NCBI GenBank assembly: GCA_949987565.1
Contig: OX465101.1
Coordinates: forward strand, 23,052,543-23,116,542
DNA from: Luidia sarsii
Lineage: Eukaryota > Echinodermata > Asteroidea > Paxillosida > Luidiidae
Length of the DNA stretch: 64,000 nt
Reading direction: 5' to 3'
A program made the translations under genes and the position numbers. Positions within the stretch are counted from its first letter, which is position 1. Every line of letters begins with the position of its first letter. The notes beneath the pieces are model-generated. The model was not told where the DNA came from. It searched no databases and was given only the letters and a program-made list of their open reading frames with translations. This document shows, piece by piece, positions 9,640 to 20,639 of the stretch.

Positions 9640-10435
9640 CGAGCCCGAGCCTAAGACGACGTCTCGTAAACGGCCACGTTTCACTAGTGGTCCAAGCGCT
9701 GGCTCCCTCCATCAAACGGGCGATATCCGGCGTTGGGACCATCGCACCGCAGATCACCAAGCCCGATCCTCGCCCCCATGCGTATAGCATGCAAAGGGAA
9801 GCCGCCTAGCATCGATAATTTCACGGAGTGTGGATGAGGAGAAGTTATATTACGTAACACTCGTATAAACCTTCAGAGGTAGCATTCCCCAGGCGCTAAG
9901 GCAGTGAAATCACAAAATAGAATTCAAAGCAAGTAAGAATTCCTAGCAGGTCCAGTTGCTTATAAAGATCCGGGCCAATGAATAGAGACCATCGGCAGTG
10001 TGTATACATCTATAACACCATGACTAGTGCTCAAGAACAAGACGCTATTTCTCAACCCTTCTCCCCCCAGGGGCTCGGGCAGAGACATCACTTCATTATT
10101 ACTAATATAATTTTGATTATACTTCATATTATTTGTATAATTTTTGAATTAGGGTTCAACCTTCCCAGTTCCAGTAGAGGGCGCTCGCCAAAGTTTGGAG
10201 TCAAAGTCAGTCAGAGGTCAGAGGGCATAATGGAAGCTTCTCGAGGAACATCAATGTGTTCCTTGCTTGTCCCGCCTTGCCCCAGAAGACTACTGATGAT
10301 CGTTTTAATAAAAAAAACCCAATACTTTGACCAAACTACAGGAACGATGCACTATGCATTGTGGTTTATTTTAAAAAGATAGATTTCGATTTGTTGTGAA
10401 TTGAAGTAGACCATTTCGTGGAGAATTATCGGTCC
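9640..10435. other. Intergenic, no gene recognised
   Basis: Mixed sequence with short open frames that have no recognisable motif. It ends at the start of the transporter duplication unit (CAGCAAGACGTCAAAC, 10436). Confidence 0.4.
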
Positions 10436-10482
10436 AGCAAGACGTCAAACAACCTATAAATTTGGGCTCAGGTTTATTTTAT

Positions 10483-11340
10483 TAATTATTATTATAATAA
10501 TAATAATAAACGACATTTATATATCGCGATCTGAATCAGGGATTCCGCAAAGCGCTTAAAACAACAGTTAACGCCCAAAATAAATAAACCCAAAATCCAA
10601 GCAATTGATGTTTAAAAATAAGATCTATAAGAATAATTAAAATACTCTAAAACTATTATACATTAAAAAAGCCATATTAATTCATTACGATTGTTATACA
10701 TGAAGACAGCCTAATACATGTCACATAGTGTACATAGGGTGACAATATAAAAGTAGTTTATAATAGCAACAAATACAGACATGTTCGTGATTAATTACAA
10801 TTTTAAAAGATGGGTCTTCAGTAATTTCTTAAAATCATCAACAGACATTTAACATATAATTATCCCTTGGTCTCAATTGACCATGAACTATTCTTTCTAG
10901 TCAACCGTTGGTTATGGTTATTGACACATACTTAATTATGTGTATTAATTGGCAGAGAGGGTAAATTACTTCCTATGCTTTTTACAAACCTCTCTGAACA
11001 GTTCCCACACCAGTAACAGGCAAGTACCCTCCTACCCAGTACTCCAGTACTATTGGGCATATTGGCATATCCAAACCGTGTGTGACTGCAGCCATGCCAA
11101 CACACACAAGGTTCTTGATACTGGCCAGCTGTTTTTTATCGCCCCAGGCAAAGACAGATCACCCTAGCCAGTCTAATCGCATGAAGCGTAAACAGACACT
11201 GGGCCTGTGGATGTCCTTGCAGGGTAGGCCTGAATTTGTTTTCGGAATCCTTTGTTTTTCTTTATTTGGTGGTCATAATTATGGACAACCCTCAAGACCA
11301 AGGGTTGAGAGCTCCTTCCAAAGTTCGGGAGCAGCTGCAG
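10483..11340. mobile_element. Insertion in the 3' flank of transporter copy A
   Basis: The flanks (GGTTTATTTTATT and TTTTTAGGTAGTTGGCGGA) are close together in copies B (19287-19340) and D (39868-39925) but are separated here by about 860 bp. The insert opens with an ATT/ATA run and ACATTTATATATCGCGATC...GCAAAGCGCTTAAAAC, a word set seen in dispersed invertebrate repeats. No open frame was recognised. Confidence 0.55.
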
Positions 11341-11451
11341 TTTTTAGGTAGTTGGCGGACTCTTTCAATTTTCACATCCTTTGTAACAGATTAAACATAA
11401 GACTAAGTAAGAAACGCAACAAAACGATATCACACAAGCCTGCATTTCTTT

Positions 11452-14400
11452 TCAGTCGATGCACTGGAAGTATTTCAGTAGCAGAATCGGCACGAGGGTG
11501 GATGCTTGAAAACCACTAATGACAAGAAACGCTATAGCAAAGCTGCCGGTGACGTCATAGACCCAGCCTGCAAAAGACAGAAAATGGTAGGAGAGGGTGA
11601 GCCATTGTCTCCTTAATTTCCGCTGAATGAAGCCGAGGCTAAAAGTAATGGGATGAGGCGCTGGAATCTGTGCGAACTTACCTGGGAAGAATCCAAGAGC
11701 GATATCCAAGAGGGCGGTAGTCAAGCCGATCCACCCGTAGACACCGGCCAGGTTCCCCACGCCCAGTACGTCTCGGATGGCCACGTCAGTGGCGCAGAAT
11801 ATGAAGCCGTTGCCCACGACAATGGCCACCGAGGCCAGCATAAGTGGCCAGTAGGTCAGCCAGGGACTGGAGCCGAAGGCCAGGGCCACCAAAGCCGCGC
11901 ATGCGCCCAACAGCAGCCACTGGGGCACCAGGCGGCTGTCGATGAGGAAGCCCTGGCCGAGCTTGCCCAGCAGACTGGCCACGCCGGCCACCGTGACGAT
12001 TGCCGTGGCCTCCTCGATGGAGAGGCCAATGCTCTCCGCCATGGAAACGAAGTAGATGAGCCACATGGAATAGGGCAGCACCGAGAAGCACCGCAAGATC
12101 GCCACCGCCCAGTAACGCCCACTCGCCAGCAGCGCGAAGTTCATGTCAGCGAAGAAAACACTCCGATCGCAGCCGCTGCTTTCCTGTGACGGCGACGAGG
12201 CTGGTACCTGCGCTATCCGCTGGTACCAGGACGCACCGCTAGGCGGCCCAGTAGTCATCATGAGGGCGCCACATACACTCATGTGGAGGAAAAGGGCGCC
12301 CAGCAGTAGCATGGTGCCTCTCCAACCGTACGTGCCGAGGAAGAACTGCGCCAACAGCGGTGGAACGATGAGCCCGAAGGTCGAGCCCGTGTAGCCCAGA
12401 CTGACGACCGTTCCGTAGTTCTCTCCAAAGTCACGGGCGATGACCTCCTTCAAGATTATGCCGGAGGCGGCGCTGCTTAATCCTGTCACGAAACAGCAAT
12501 CGGGTTGGGTGTTTTATTCACGGAAGTGCAATAGGTTGTTTTCAGCAGCAGATTTCAGGAAACATTAGTTTGTGGCGTAACTCCACTTACGCCATATCTT
12601 ATTGCATAAAGATGCGTAATAACTTTAAAGTTAGGCACTATCGGGATAGGGTTCAAGTGGGAGAATTACGCTATAAAAATATGGCGTAACTTATGGCACG
12701 TCTTTAGGTGGCGTAAGTCGTGCTATAAATTTTCCCAGTAGGGGATAATTCGTGTTGTAGAAGATCAATTTGCAAGAGACTTTCGCGCGTCAGTACTTAA
12801 AAGCGGGCGCACGTCAAACAGTCGTTGATATGATCCAAGGTCACCCTCGTCCACAACATTTTATAGAAACTAAGTGAAACTAAGTCAAGTTTCTTGAAAA
12901 GGATGTCAAGTTGTAGCGCCGTTAGTGTGTCCATCCCGTGAGCATTGCGCCATAAGGAGATTATTACATAAGTTACGAATTAATTTCGGAAAATCGGCTG
13001 CAGGCCAGAAAAGAATACTTTCCCAAGTTGTGGTTTCAAGGCCCTATCTCGCTCATTAGAACGCCCTTCAGTTCAGTTCATTTTATTTCCACTTACACGG
13101 TAAATACAGTAAAATACTAGAATATTAGAATTTTATAATGGGTTTGCAGTAAGTGGAGGAGGTCTCCAAGAAGCAGGGCTTGGTTCACTGACCCATGTGA
13201 GCACGCTGAGCAGTTGAGAACGCTGCTGCAACGTGCTGAGGTGAGCCAGTGACGTCACGGCTCAACTTAGCACGGGATCCCGTGTGAGGTCGTGACACCG
13301 GGTTCAAATCCCAACAACACACTTGAACAGCTCAAATGCTCTGTTATGGATCGTGTCCACTCGTCCGATTTATAGAACCTTACCGTTGTTCCTAAGATAA
13401 AGTTCGGTTTTGTTGAAGAATGTGTAATTCGATGAGGTTTTGCCCTTGTTCGGCGTGATTAACACTGAGTACTCAGTGCTGAGCACTCAGTGCTTATCAC
13501 GTCGAGCAAGGGCAAACGCCCATTGAATTACATCCTCCTCGACGCAAATACCATGTCATATCTATGTTGAAGAATATGTCATCGGGGAACAACAATTAAT
13601 AGTCTCGCTGTCATTTCGAGGCATACAACTGGCATAGGCCCACGCCCTGCCATGGCGTCTTGAATTGAGACTAGCCACTCACCTGACAGAGGCGCAAGGG
13701 CTATGGCGATATGAATGGGAGACGTGGACAACGACGCCAAGATGAGTGATGCGCTCACCATCGCACCGCAGACCATGAACACGAAGCCAGGCTGGAAAGG
13801 CCTGGTGATGGGCTTCACGAGAGGACCTGAGCAGGAAAGGAGGTGTCTTTTAAAGGCTTCCGTAGAATTCAGTTTAAAATACATAAAACTCAGAATAACT
13901 GACGGGGGGTCGGAGGCCCTCTATTGAACTTAGAAACGCAATGTCCGATGAACATGAAAATTTGCGTGCTGATAGATTTTCATACGCATATCTGATTACA
14001 TGATCAGATATATCTGATTTAATGAATTAAGCATTTTTTGTTTATTATTCAAGATGCAGATTGTAGGAATTTTTGAGATATTTTCATAATTTCAACCCAA
14101 ACGAGAAATATATGTCTGTTCTGAAATAGAGCATAGAGCTTTACCGCTTCTGTCACAGAATGCGCACTGAATAACCCTCCAAGTTTCCAGAAGATCAGCC
14201 AGTGAAAGTTACAGTAGGTGTGATTCGAAATTTATATTAATGAGATGATGCCATGGTCAGGTGATGGCAATGTTTGGATACACGTACTCTCAACTTAGAT
14301 ACATGCCAAGTGCTGATCCCTTAGGAGCCGAGATTACATCATGATTGCACTAGGCGGTTTGCCCATTTAAAGAGCTGCCACGTCACTATCCAAGCAAAAA

Positions 14401-16573
14401 CTCACCTTGAAAACAGATAAAATACACATTGTAATTCAATATTGGGTTTAGGCACTCTCCGCATAATATTGGCCACTTAAAAAAAATGGCAAAGCTGGGA
14501 TTCTAATCCATACCCTCCATTCCTACCCTAAAATGCATGTTTGCCCCTTTAAAGGGCTGCCACGTGACTATCCAATCAAAAACAAACAAAGACAAAAAAG
14601 CTAAACAGAAACAAATACTCATTTTAATTGCAATATTGGGTTGATTCGAACTCATTCCCTCCATTCCTACCACAAAACGCATGTACATATTTTGTGCACA
14701 AAGGCTATGGTGGGACTTCAGTATAATATTAAAAAAAAATCATAATAATGTTCTTTCGGTTCGAAACTTTAAATTGTGAATGTCTAGCACATTAGCTAAC
14801 TATCTTCGAGATGATTGACCAATGACTTATTTGTGTTTTAAAATCGCGCATTTTGATGATGTCATGATTGACGTAGCGTAATGGCATTTTGGCTCCGCAA
14901 GGTGTTTGGAAACTATGTCCACTATAGATATCAAATACAAAAAATATTAAAAAATATCGCTCCGTTGGCCAAATATGCTCATTTGAATGTTACAATCTGA
15001 AAAGTTCATGACCTCATAAATATTCATAAGATGCCGTTACGATCAAATGGTAGCACCCTTTCCCAACTTAGATACAGTGCAACGTTGAAACAAAACGAAC
15101 TTGTACTTTTTCTTTTAATAGAGTTTGAAATTTTCCCCTTTAAAGCAATGTCACATGACACGTGATGACGTCACGACCGCGACAGGTCGACTTTCGTGAA
15201 AACGAAAGTCGGAATTTTGGCAAGTCTTTGCCTGTCGCGAAATGTCGGTTAGTTGACATTTCGTCCCTACGCTACCGGTGACTATCCAAGCAAAAACTCA
15301 CAAAGAAAAAAAAGCTAAACAGAAAAAAAATACACATTGTAATTCGATATTGGGTGCAGGCCCTCTCTTTTTTTTCTTTTAAGAAAATGGCAAACCCGGA
15401 TTCGAACCAACACCCTCCATTCCTACCCAAAAACGCAGGCACATAATTTATTGTTTGCAGAAAGTCTATGGGACTTGAGTATAATATTCAAAAATTAACA
15501 ATAGTCCTTTGGTTCCAAACCGCAGATTCAGAATGTCTAGTACAATTGCTAACTTCCCGACAAATTACAAGAAGATGACCCATGGTTAATATGTGCTTGA
15601 AAATCACGCATTTTGATGACGTCACGATTGCATCATGCCATTTTGGCAATGAAAGGTGTTTCTAATCCATATTCCCAATAGATTTTAAAGAAAATTTGAA
15701 AAAACCCACGTTGTCTTTATTGTTTCCAAACTTTGACTAGTTTCTCTCAGAATTAGTCCTCAGACTATAGGCCTACAGAAGCATGAAATCAATGCAACAT
15801 CAATTCCTGAGCAAGATTCATAAAAAAATGCAAACCACTGTCTAACTGTTTGTATACAGCATAGGAGGGTTTGCGGTGACACTATGTAGGACTATTATTA
15901 GGTCTCTTAAAGAAGAGTTGTGGTTCTGAAAAGAACCTGAGTGGTAACGCGACGTTCCTATATTGTTTCAACCACCATGCAAAGCCTTAAGTCTTATTTA
16001 GTTTGTACACAAATAAAAATATATGCAGTAATGAGCAATTGTATAAAGGCCTACGCATATTCATTGACATGTAACACCAAATTAACCATTAAAATGTGAG
16101 CAATATTGTGGCGAATTATGTATTAAAGAATAGTGAAGTGAAGTGTATGTTTTGTACACAGCCGCGTACTGACCGTCATCCGGTTGACACATATGCGTCA
16201 TAACATCATTATTTGGGGGAAATAATGCAAGTCCGTTGTTTTGTCAAGTGGTTTTGCGACATATTAATGTCGATTTTCTACATAATGGTTTTTTGGCACC
16301 CTTTAAACATGAGGGTAATAAACTAAAATCTGAAGACGGGGGTTTTCGTTTACCGAATAGACCAATCACGACGCTGATCTGGGCGGTCAGCCCGCCGAGG
16401 AGCGAGGCCGTGGTCTGGAACTGCTCCTGCAGGGTGGGTATCATCAGGCCCAGGCACTTGATGAGTCCAGAGAAGACGAAGGCGCGGGCCCAGAGTGCCA
16501 GCACACCCAGCCAGCGGCCCCGTCTCCCCCGCCGCTTCCATCCGATACCGGCCGGTCGACCATCGCCGTTCAC
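11452..16573 (-). CDS. SLC16/MCT-like transporter, copy A (intact, 426 aa)
   Basis: Exons on the minus strand: 16573-16354, 13826-13683, 12482-11682 and 11567-11452 (stop TGA), all GT-AG, phase 1 at each junction, 1281 nt in total. The product is a major facilitator with about 12 hydrophobic segments. Family marks are a TM1 segment with SGLIKCLGLMIP (Lys as in MCT TM1), GYTGSTFGLIVPPLL before GWRGTMLLLGALFLHMSVCG (TM5-6, matching the MCT GWRG...CGALM block), a hydrophilic central loop, GKLGQGFLID in TM8 (Lys where MCTs usually have Arg) and GWVYDVTGSFAIAF near the end. MCTs move monocarboxylates or related small molecules across the plasma membrane; the substrate cannot be predicted. The usual D-G-x-W start of TM1 is absent. 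Start chosen at MNGDGRPAG; see the frame note on copy C. Confidence 0.82.
13185..13350 (+). repeat. tRNA-related SINE-like segment, copy A intron 2
   Basis: GGTGAGCCAGTGACG (weak A box) is followed about 50 bases later by GGGTTCAAATCCC (a perfect Pol III B box, GGTTCRANNCC). The same segment occurs in copy B intron 2 at about 21607-21770, so it predates that duplication. Confidence 0.4.
13423..13532. repeat. Long hairpin, arms about 48 bp, copy A intron 2
   Basis: TGTAATTCGATGAGG...TTTTGCCCTTGTTCGGCG pairs with CGTCGAGCAAGGGCAAAC...TGAATTACA with a few mismatches. The centre carries ACTGAGTACTCAGT and GAGCACTCAGT. Copy B has the same structure at 21856-21956; copy C lacks it. Confidence 0.7.
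13827..16353 (-). other. Intron 1 of transporter copy A, built of 0.4-0.8 kb repeats
   Basis: Two to three copies of a repeat family run from about 14100 to 15720. Recurrent marks are a GATTCGAAC-like box with CCCTCCATTCCTACC, TTTTGATGACGTCA, CCGTTGGCCAAATATGC, CATAAATATTCAT and CCCTTTAAAGC. Further copies lie in copy B intron 1 (22316-23200 and 31555-33790). A nested cruciform is at 15178-15239. Confidence 0.6.
15178..15239. repeat. Nested inverted repeats (CGCGACAGG / CGACTTTCGT)
   Basis: The outer arms CGCGACAGG and CCTGTCGCG enclose a perfect inner hairpin CGACTTTCGT-GAAA-ACGAAAGTCG. A related GAAATGTCG hairpin lies at 31529-31554. Confidence 0.75.
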
Positions 16574-17387
16574 TCCCGAGCGCGCTCACAGCACAATACA
16601 CTCGCTCCTTTTCAAACACGGAACACCTCCGTTCGATAACTTCCACTTGAGTGATAGACGACGGAGACGACTCTTCATGGTATATTCCGTGCAAGTCAGT
16701 GAACCATCGACTAGCAAGATTGACTTACACCAATGAAATCTATACAAGCTACTCCCTTGCAGCTCGATAAACTACGTCCCCAATCCCAACCTAGACCAGA
16801 CTTTGTAATTCACAACGTTAAACAGCCTATATGGAGAACCAGAGCATGCCCTGACGGTTGGTTGCCCGACACTGGCTCCTAATGGCTCAGACGACATTAT
16901 CTGTTCTTTTGTAATTTTATTTTTAGAATCGTGCTTTCTCAATACAAATTTCACCGTGCCATCAGCATACGCCAACTAATGTAGAGGAAGCCAATGCATT
17001 GCTTTGTAATGCTTTTGTAGTTGGTTCAACTATGGTATTTGTTTAGGTGCGCGGTATGTGCGCGGGTTGACATCATTTAAACGGGACATGTCTAAGCGCT
17101 CTGTATAGAGACAAATTGTCATCTGGGTTATTATTTTATATTAATTACTTTGTGATTAATTAGTTTTTTTCTGTATAATGATTCATAGGGTTGTCTTTTG
17201 ATTGATTGATTGATTGACTGATTGAGTGATCAACCATCCAAGGAATACATTTGTACATGTAATACCATCAACTCAACTGCCGAGCTGTCCCGTCCAATCC
17301 ATCCCTTATCGGGAATTTGTTCTCCATCCCGCGTTGACTCGGGTCCCGCACCCCAGCGAGTGCGCGAGCGCTGCCGCTACAGTAGCA
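16574..17387. promoter_or_regulatory. 5' flank of transporter copy A
   Basis: About 16574-16740 is closely conserved upstream of copy C exon 1 (39193-39365), including CGCTCACAGCACAATACACT and TTCCACTTGAGTGATAGACG. Conservation outside the frame suggests 5' UTR or promoter. Further right the sequence is AT-rich with a (GATT)n run near 17195-17230. No TATA box is assigned. Confidence 0.35.
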
Positions 17388-17487
17388 ATGATTAAACATT
17401 GAGTATAATAACAATATCGTCAAACAAACAAAGGAAAAACTGACTGGGAACTTTTGACCAAATTGATAGATTAGCAAAGAAAACTTT
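17388..17487 (-). repeat. SINE-like body joined to the tRNA-like head
   Basis: Reading leftwards from the tRNA-like unit, CAAAGTTTTCTTTGC...GGTCAAAAGTTCCCAGTCAG follows. The same order occurs at 39665-39764, so head and body form one unit. Confidence 0.5.
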
Positions 17488-17559
17488 GACTGGACGGGGA
17501 CTTGAACCCGATACCTCTGGATTAACATACCAGTGCTCTTCCATCTGAGCTGTCCAGTC
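17488..17559 (-). tRNA. tRNA-like 72-mer, anticodon GTT; probable SINE head or decayed tRNA-Asn
   Basis: The minus strand folds in exact tRNA geometry (7-2-4-8-4-1-5-7-5-5-5-7-5-7). The acceptor GACTGGA/TCCAGTC and D stem GCTC/GAGC are perfect. The anticodon loop is ATGTTAA. T-T closes the anticodon stem and C-C lies in the T stem, so it is probably not functional. A more decayed copy lies at 39765-39833 with the same flanking body, which favours a SINE or a duplicated relic over an active gene. Confidence 0.5.
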
Positions 17560-19190
17560 CTATATATGCATGGTGGCCTCCCTATAATAGTCAACTAGTC
17601 TTTGCCGGTGTGGGGTCGCCAGTCAGAAGCAATTTAACCATTAAAACTGAAAATAAAAATCGATCCGGTTTTAACTGCTTGCTGTTGTACACTGTATGAA
17701 CGCACAGAGTTTTAAATTTACTACTTGCCCCTCACACACTCTGCCTCTCATCCAGTATGGACTTATGTATAAAGAACGCGCCACACACACATCGTAAGCG
17801 TTGTACAATGTATTGATGCACCATAACAAGCAATCAAAAACAAGCAAGGCCCCGGACGGACAGATGTCTCGTCGTTCTTTCCTACGGTTGATTGATACAA
17901 TCGTCGATTTTTTTCTCGGGGATGAAAGGGGTGAAGGCCAGTATGTGGTTCATGTCTCCAAAATACGGACATGTTGAACGGCCAAGACTAAGCCGTCATC
18001 GGTTGCTGTCACCACCACAGCCTTATCTGTGTGATCTTGGGATCGGATAATGTCTGAAGCTTGCAAGGCATTGAAGCTGTGCAAGTCATCTCTTTTGTGA
18101 ATGATCAATACGGCTCCCCTTGCAGCCTGAAGCTCAATTGGTTTGGGGATTGTATACTCTATACCCGTAATCAGAAGACTGGGATGACCGATTTTTCAAT
18201 ACTGGGATCAAACTACAGGATCCATGTCCTGTATGGTTTATTTATGTGATGAGGTGACTTTGTAGGGTCACTTCGGGGGTACGTGGACGGTCAGCCCGGG
18301 TGGGTTGAGGTGCAATTCCTCGATAGGGGAGACCGGTGTAGCTGTTGTTGTCAAATCATTTATTAAATCACCGCGTCCAATTGTAATAAAAATGATCCTA
18401 CACAAAAAAGGAAATCATTTTATACAATAATTCACCATAATCAATATCATTATTACAGAAATAAAATATGCGGATTATACAATTCTTTTCATATCATTAA
18501 TTAAACACCATTGCAACGTAGGGGAACCCACCCAGCACCTCGCTCTCACCTCTTATCCTTAGGCTAGAAATACATGTAGTCAGCAATGACTACATAGTGG
18601 ACCTGTAACATAATGCAATATGATAATCAATGCCAAACGAAATTGAACACAAATCGTTACACACAACCGCCGTAATATCTGCGATGTATACAGTATGAGT
18701 GTACGTGCTTATAAATACCACTCATAGTGCACTCCCAATGGTATAGCGAAGCGACACCGGTCAAGGGTCACGGCAAAGTTGTGCTCAACCACCCATGTAC
18801 ATGGCCAACGTACATGTATAATGTACACACATGTACATGTACACGTACTGTACATGTACACTGCAATCCCATGCCATGCACTGCACGCATACACAACGGC
18901 AAAATGGTAGCCGAGTACAATCTGGTGCGAAGGGCTCTAACAATCGTCCTCCATTTCCAAAGGAAAATGGAGTCAAACGAAAATGAAGAGACACAAACGG
19001 TTTCTATGATGTACTTAAGCACACACCAAAGGGTCTCAAGGTGGATTGCACTTCCCCCTCTGGGTGAGAACAGAGGACCAAGCGGACACTCGCATCGACC
19101 GTGCCACCAGCGCTGAAGGTCGGGGAGGAAGAGGCATGACCTACCCAGTTGCTCATCGATATTCATGAGTCCCTACATTTAGAAAAGCTA
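17560..19190. other. Spacer between transporter copies A and B
   Basis: No gene recognised. It has a patch rich in ACATGTAC palindromes at 18794-18860 and short open frames without motifs. In the C-D spacer the matching region is missing. Confidence 0.5.
18794..18860. repeat. GTACATGT-rich palindromic patch
   Basis: Repeated CATGTACA and GTACATGT words (self-complementary) on both sides of CACGTACTG. Similar words recur at 27068-27102, 30985-31010 and 42240-42268. Confidence 0.6.
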
Positions 19191-19707
19191 AAGGAGATTT
19201 CGATTTGTTGTCAATTGAAGTAGACCATTTTGTGGAGAATTATCGGTCCAGCAAGACGTCAAACAACCTATAAAATTGGGCTTAGGTTTATTTTATTCAT
19301 CACTATGTAACAAGTTTTCTCAATTTTTAGGTAGTTGGCGGAATTTAAATGTTCACATCATTTGTAACATTCATAAAAAAAGGCAAAATAACGATATCAC
19401 ACAAACCTGCATTTCTTTTCAGTCGATGCACTGGAAGTATTTCAGTAGCAGAATCGGCACGAGGGTGGATGCTTGAAAACCACCAATGACAAGAAACGCT
19501 ATAGCAAAGCTGCCGGTGACGTCACAGACCCAGCCTGCAAAAGACAGAAAATGGTAGGAGAGGGTGAGCCACTGTCTCCTTAATTTCCGCTGAATGAAGC
19601 CGAGGCTAAAAGTAATGGAATGAGGCGCTGGAATCTGTGCAAACTTACCTGGGAAGAATCCAAGAGCGACAGCCAAGAGGGCGGTCGTCATGCCGATCCA
19701 CCCGTAG

Positions 19708-20185
19708 GGGTACAGAACACTAAATAGAGCTCCCATTGAACACTGTACAAAAACACCCACTTTCAAAGCCAATTATCCCATGCCCAAAAGTCTCTTAGTT
19801 CTTGTAGCTATACTTAAAATTGTAGTTTGGACCTTCATCTCTTAGATTCTTTTCAATATTAGTGCTCTTAGCAGATTAGATTTTTTGCTAATTACCCCCA
19901 GAAAGAAACACCGCCAAAATGTGAAGCCGTCCAAGCCGAATTTCTGCAAGGATTTTGGGATGGACCCCTCAACTTCCACAGCCAAATAGGGCCACATTTA
20001 AAGCCAGATATGGTCAAAATTACAAACCAAATTGAAGAGTGAACCCCAGGTCGTCTCAAGCTTCACTTGTTCTACAATGTATCAGTTAATTAGCCTCGAA
20101 AGACACCTTATTAAAAAAAAATTGTGGGCACACACTTTTTGATAATCAGCTCGGCGGAGCCATCTTGGATGGATTGTGTGTGCTG
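19708..20185. mobile_element. 478-bp insertion in copy B exon 3 with 9-bp target duplication
   Basis: The word CACCCGTAG stands at 19699-19707 and again at 20186-20194, while copies A and C have it once. The insert has no open frame. Its interior (CCCAAAAGTCTCTTAGTTC..., GCTAATTACCCCCAGAAAG) resembles 42300-42740. No convincing terminal inverted repeats were seen. Confidence 0.75.
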
Positions 20186-20639
20186 CACCCGTAGACACCG
20201 GCCAGGTTCTCCACGCCCAGTACGTCTCGGATGACCACGTCCGTGGCGCAGAATATGAAGCCGTTGCCCACGACAATGGCCACCGAGGCCAGCATGAACG
20301 GCCAGTAGGTCAGCCAGGGACTGGAGCCGAAGGCCAGGGCCACCAAAGCCGCGCATGCGCCCAACAGCAGCCACTGGGGCACCAGGTGCCTGTTGATGGG
20401 AAGCCCTGGCCGAGCTTGCCCAGCAGACTGGCCACGCCGGCCACCGAAAAGGGCGCCCAGCAGTAGCATGGTGCCTCTCCAACCGTACGTGCCGAGGAAG
20501 AACAGCGCCAACAGCGGCGGAACGATGAGCCCGCAGGGCGAGCCTGTATAGCCCAGGCTGACGGCCGTTCCGTAGTTCTCTACGAAGTCACGGGCGATGA
20601 CCTCCTTGTAGACTATGCTGGATGTGACGCTGCTTAATC

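Larger units (their letters stand above)
12483..13682 (-). other. Intron 2 of transporter copy A
   Basis: Shares most of its sequence with copy B intron 2 (20640-22126). It includes a GGCGTAA-rich stretch at about 12560-12720, a tRNA-like B box (GGGTTCAAATCCC, near 13302) and a long hairpin at 13423-13532. Confidence 0.7.

Noticed and set aside
18709..19166. Frames of 60-132 codons on both strands around 18700-19166
   Set aside because: They run through ACATGTAC palindromes, giving mirrored Cys/Thr/Val repeats on both strands, with no recognisable domain.
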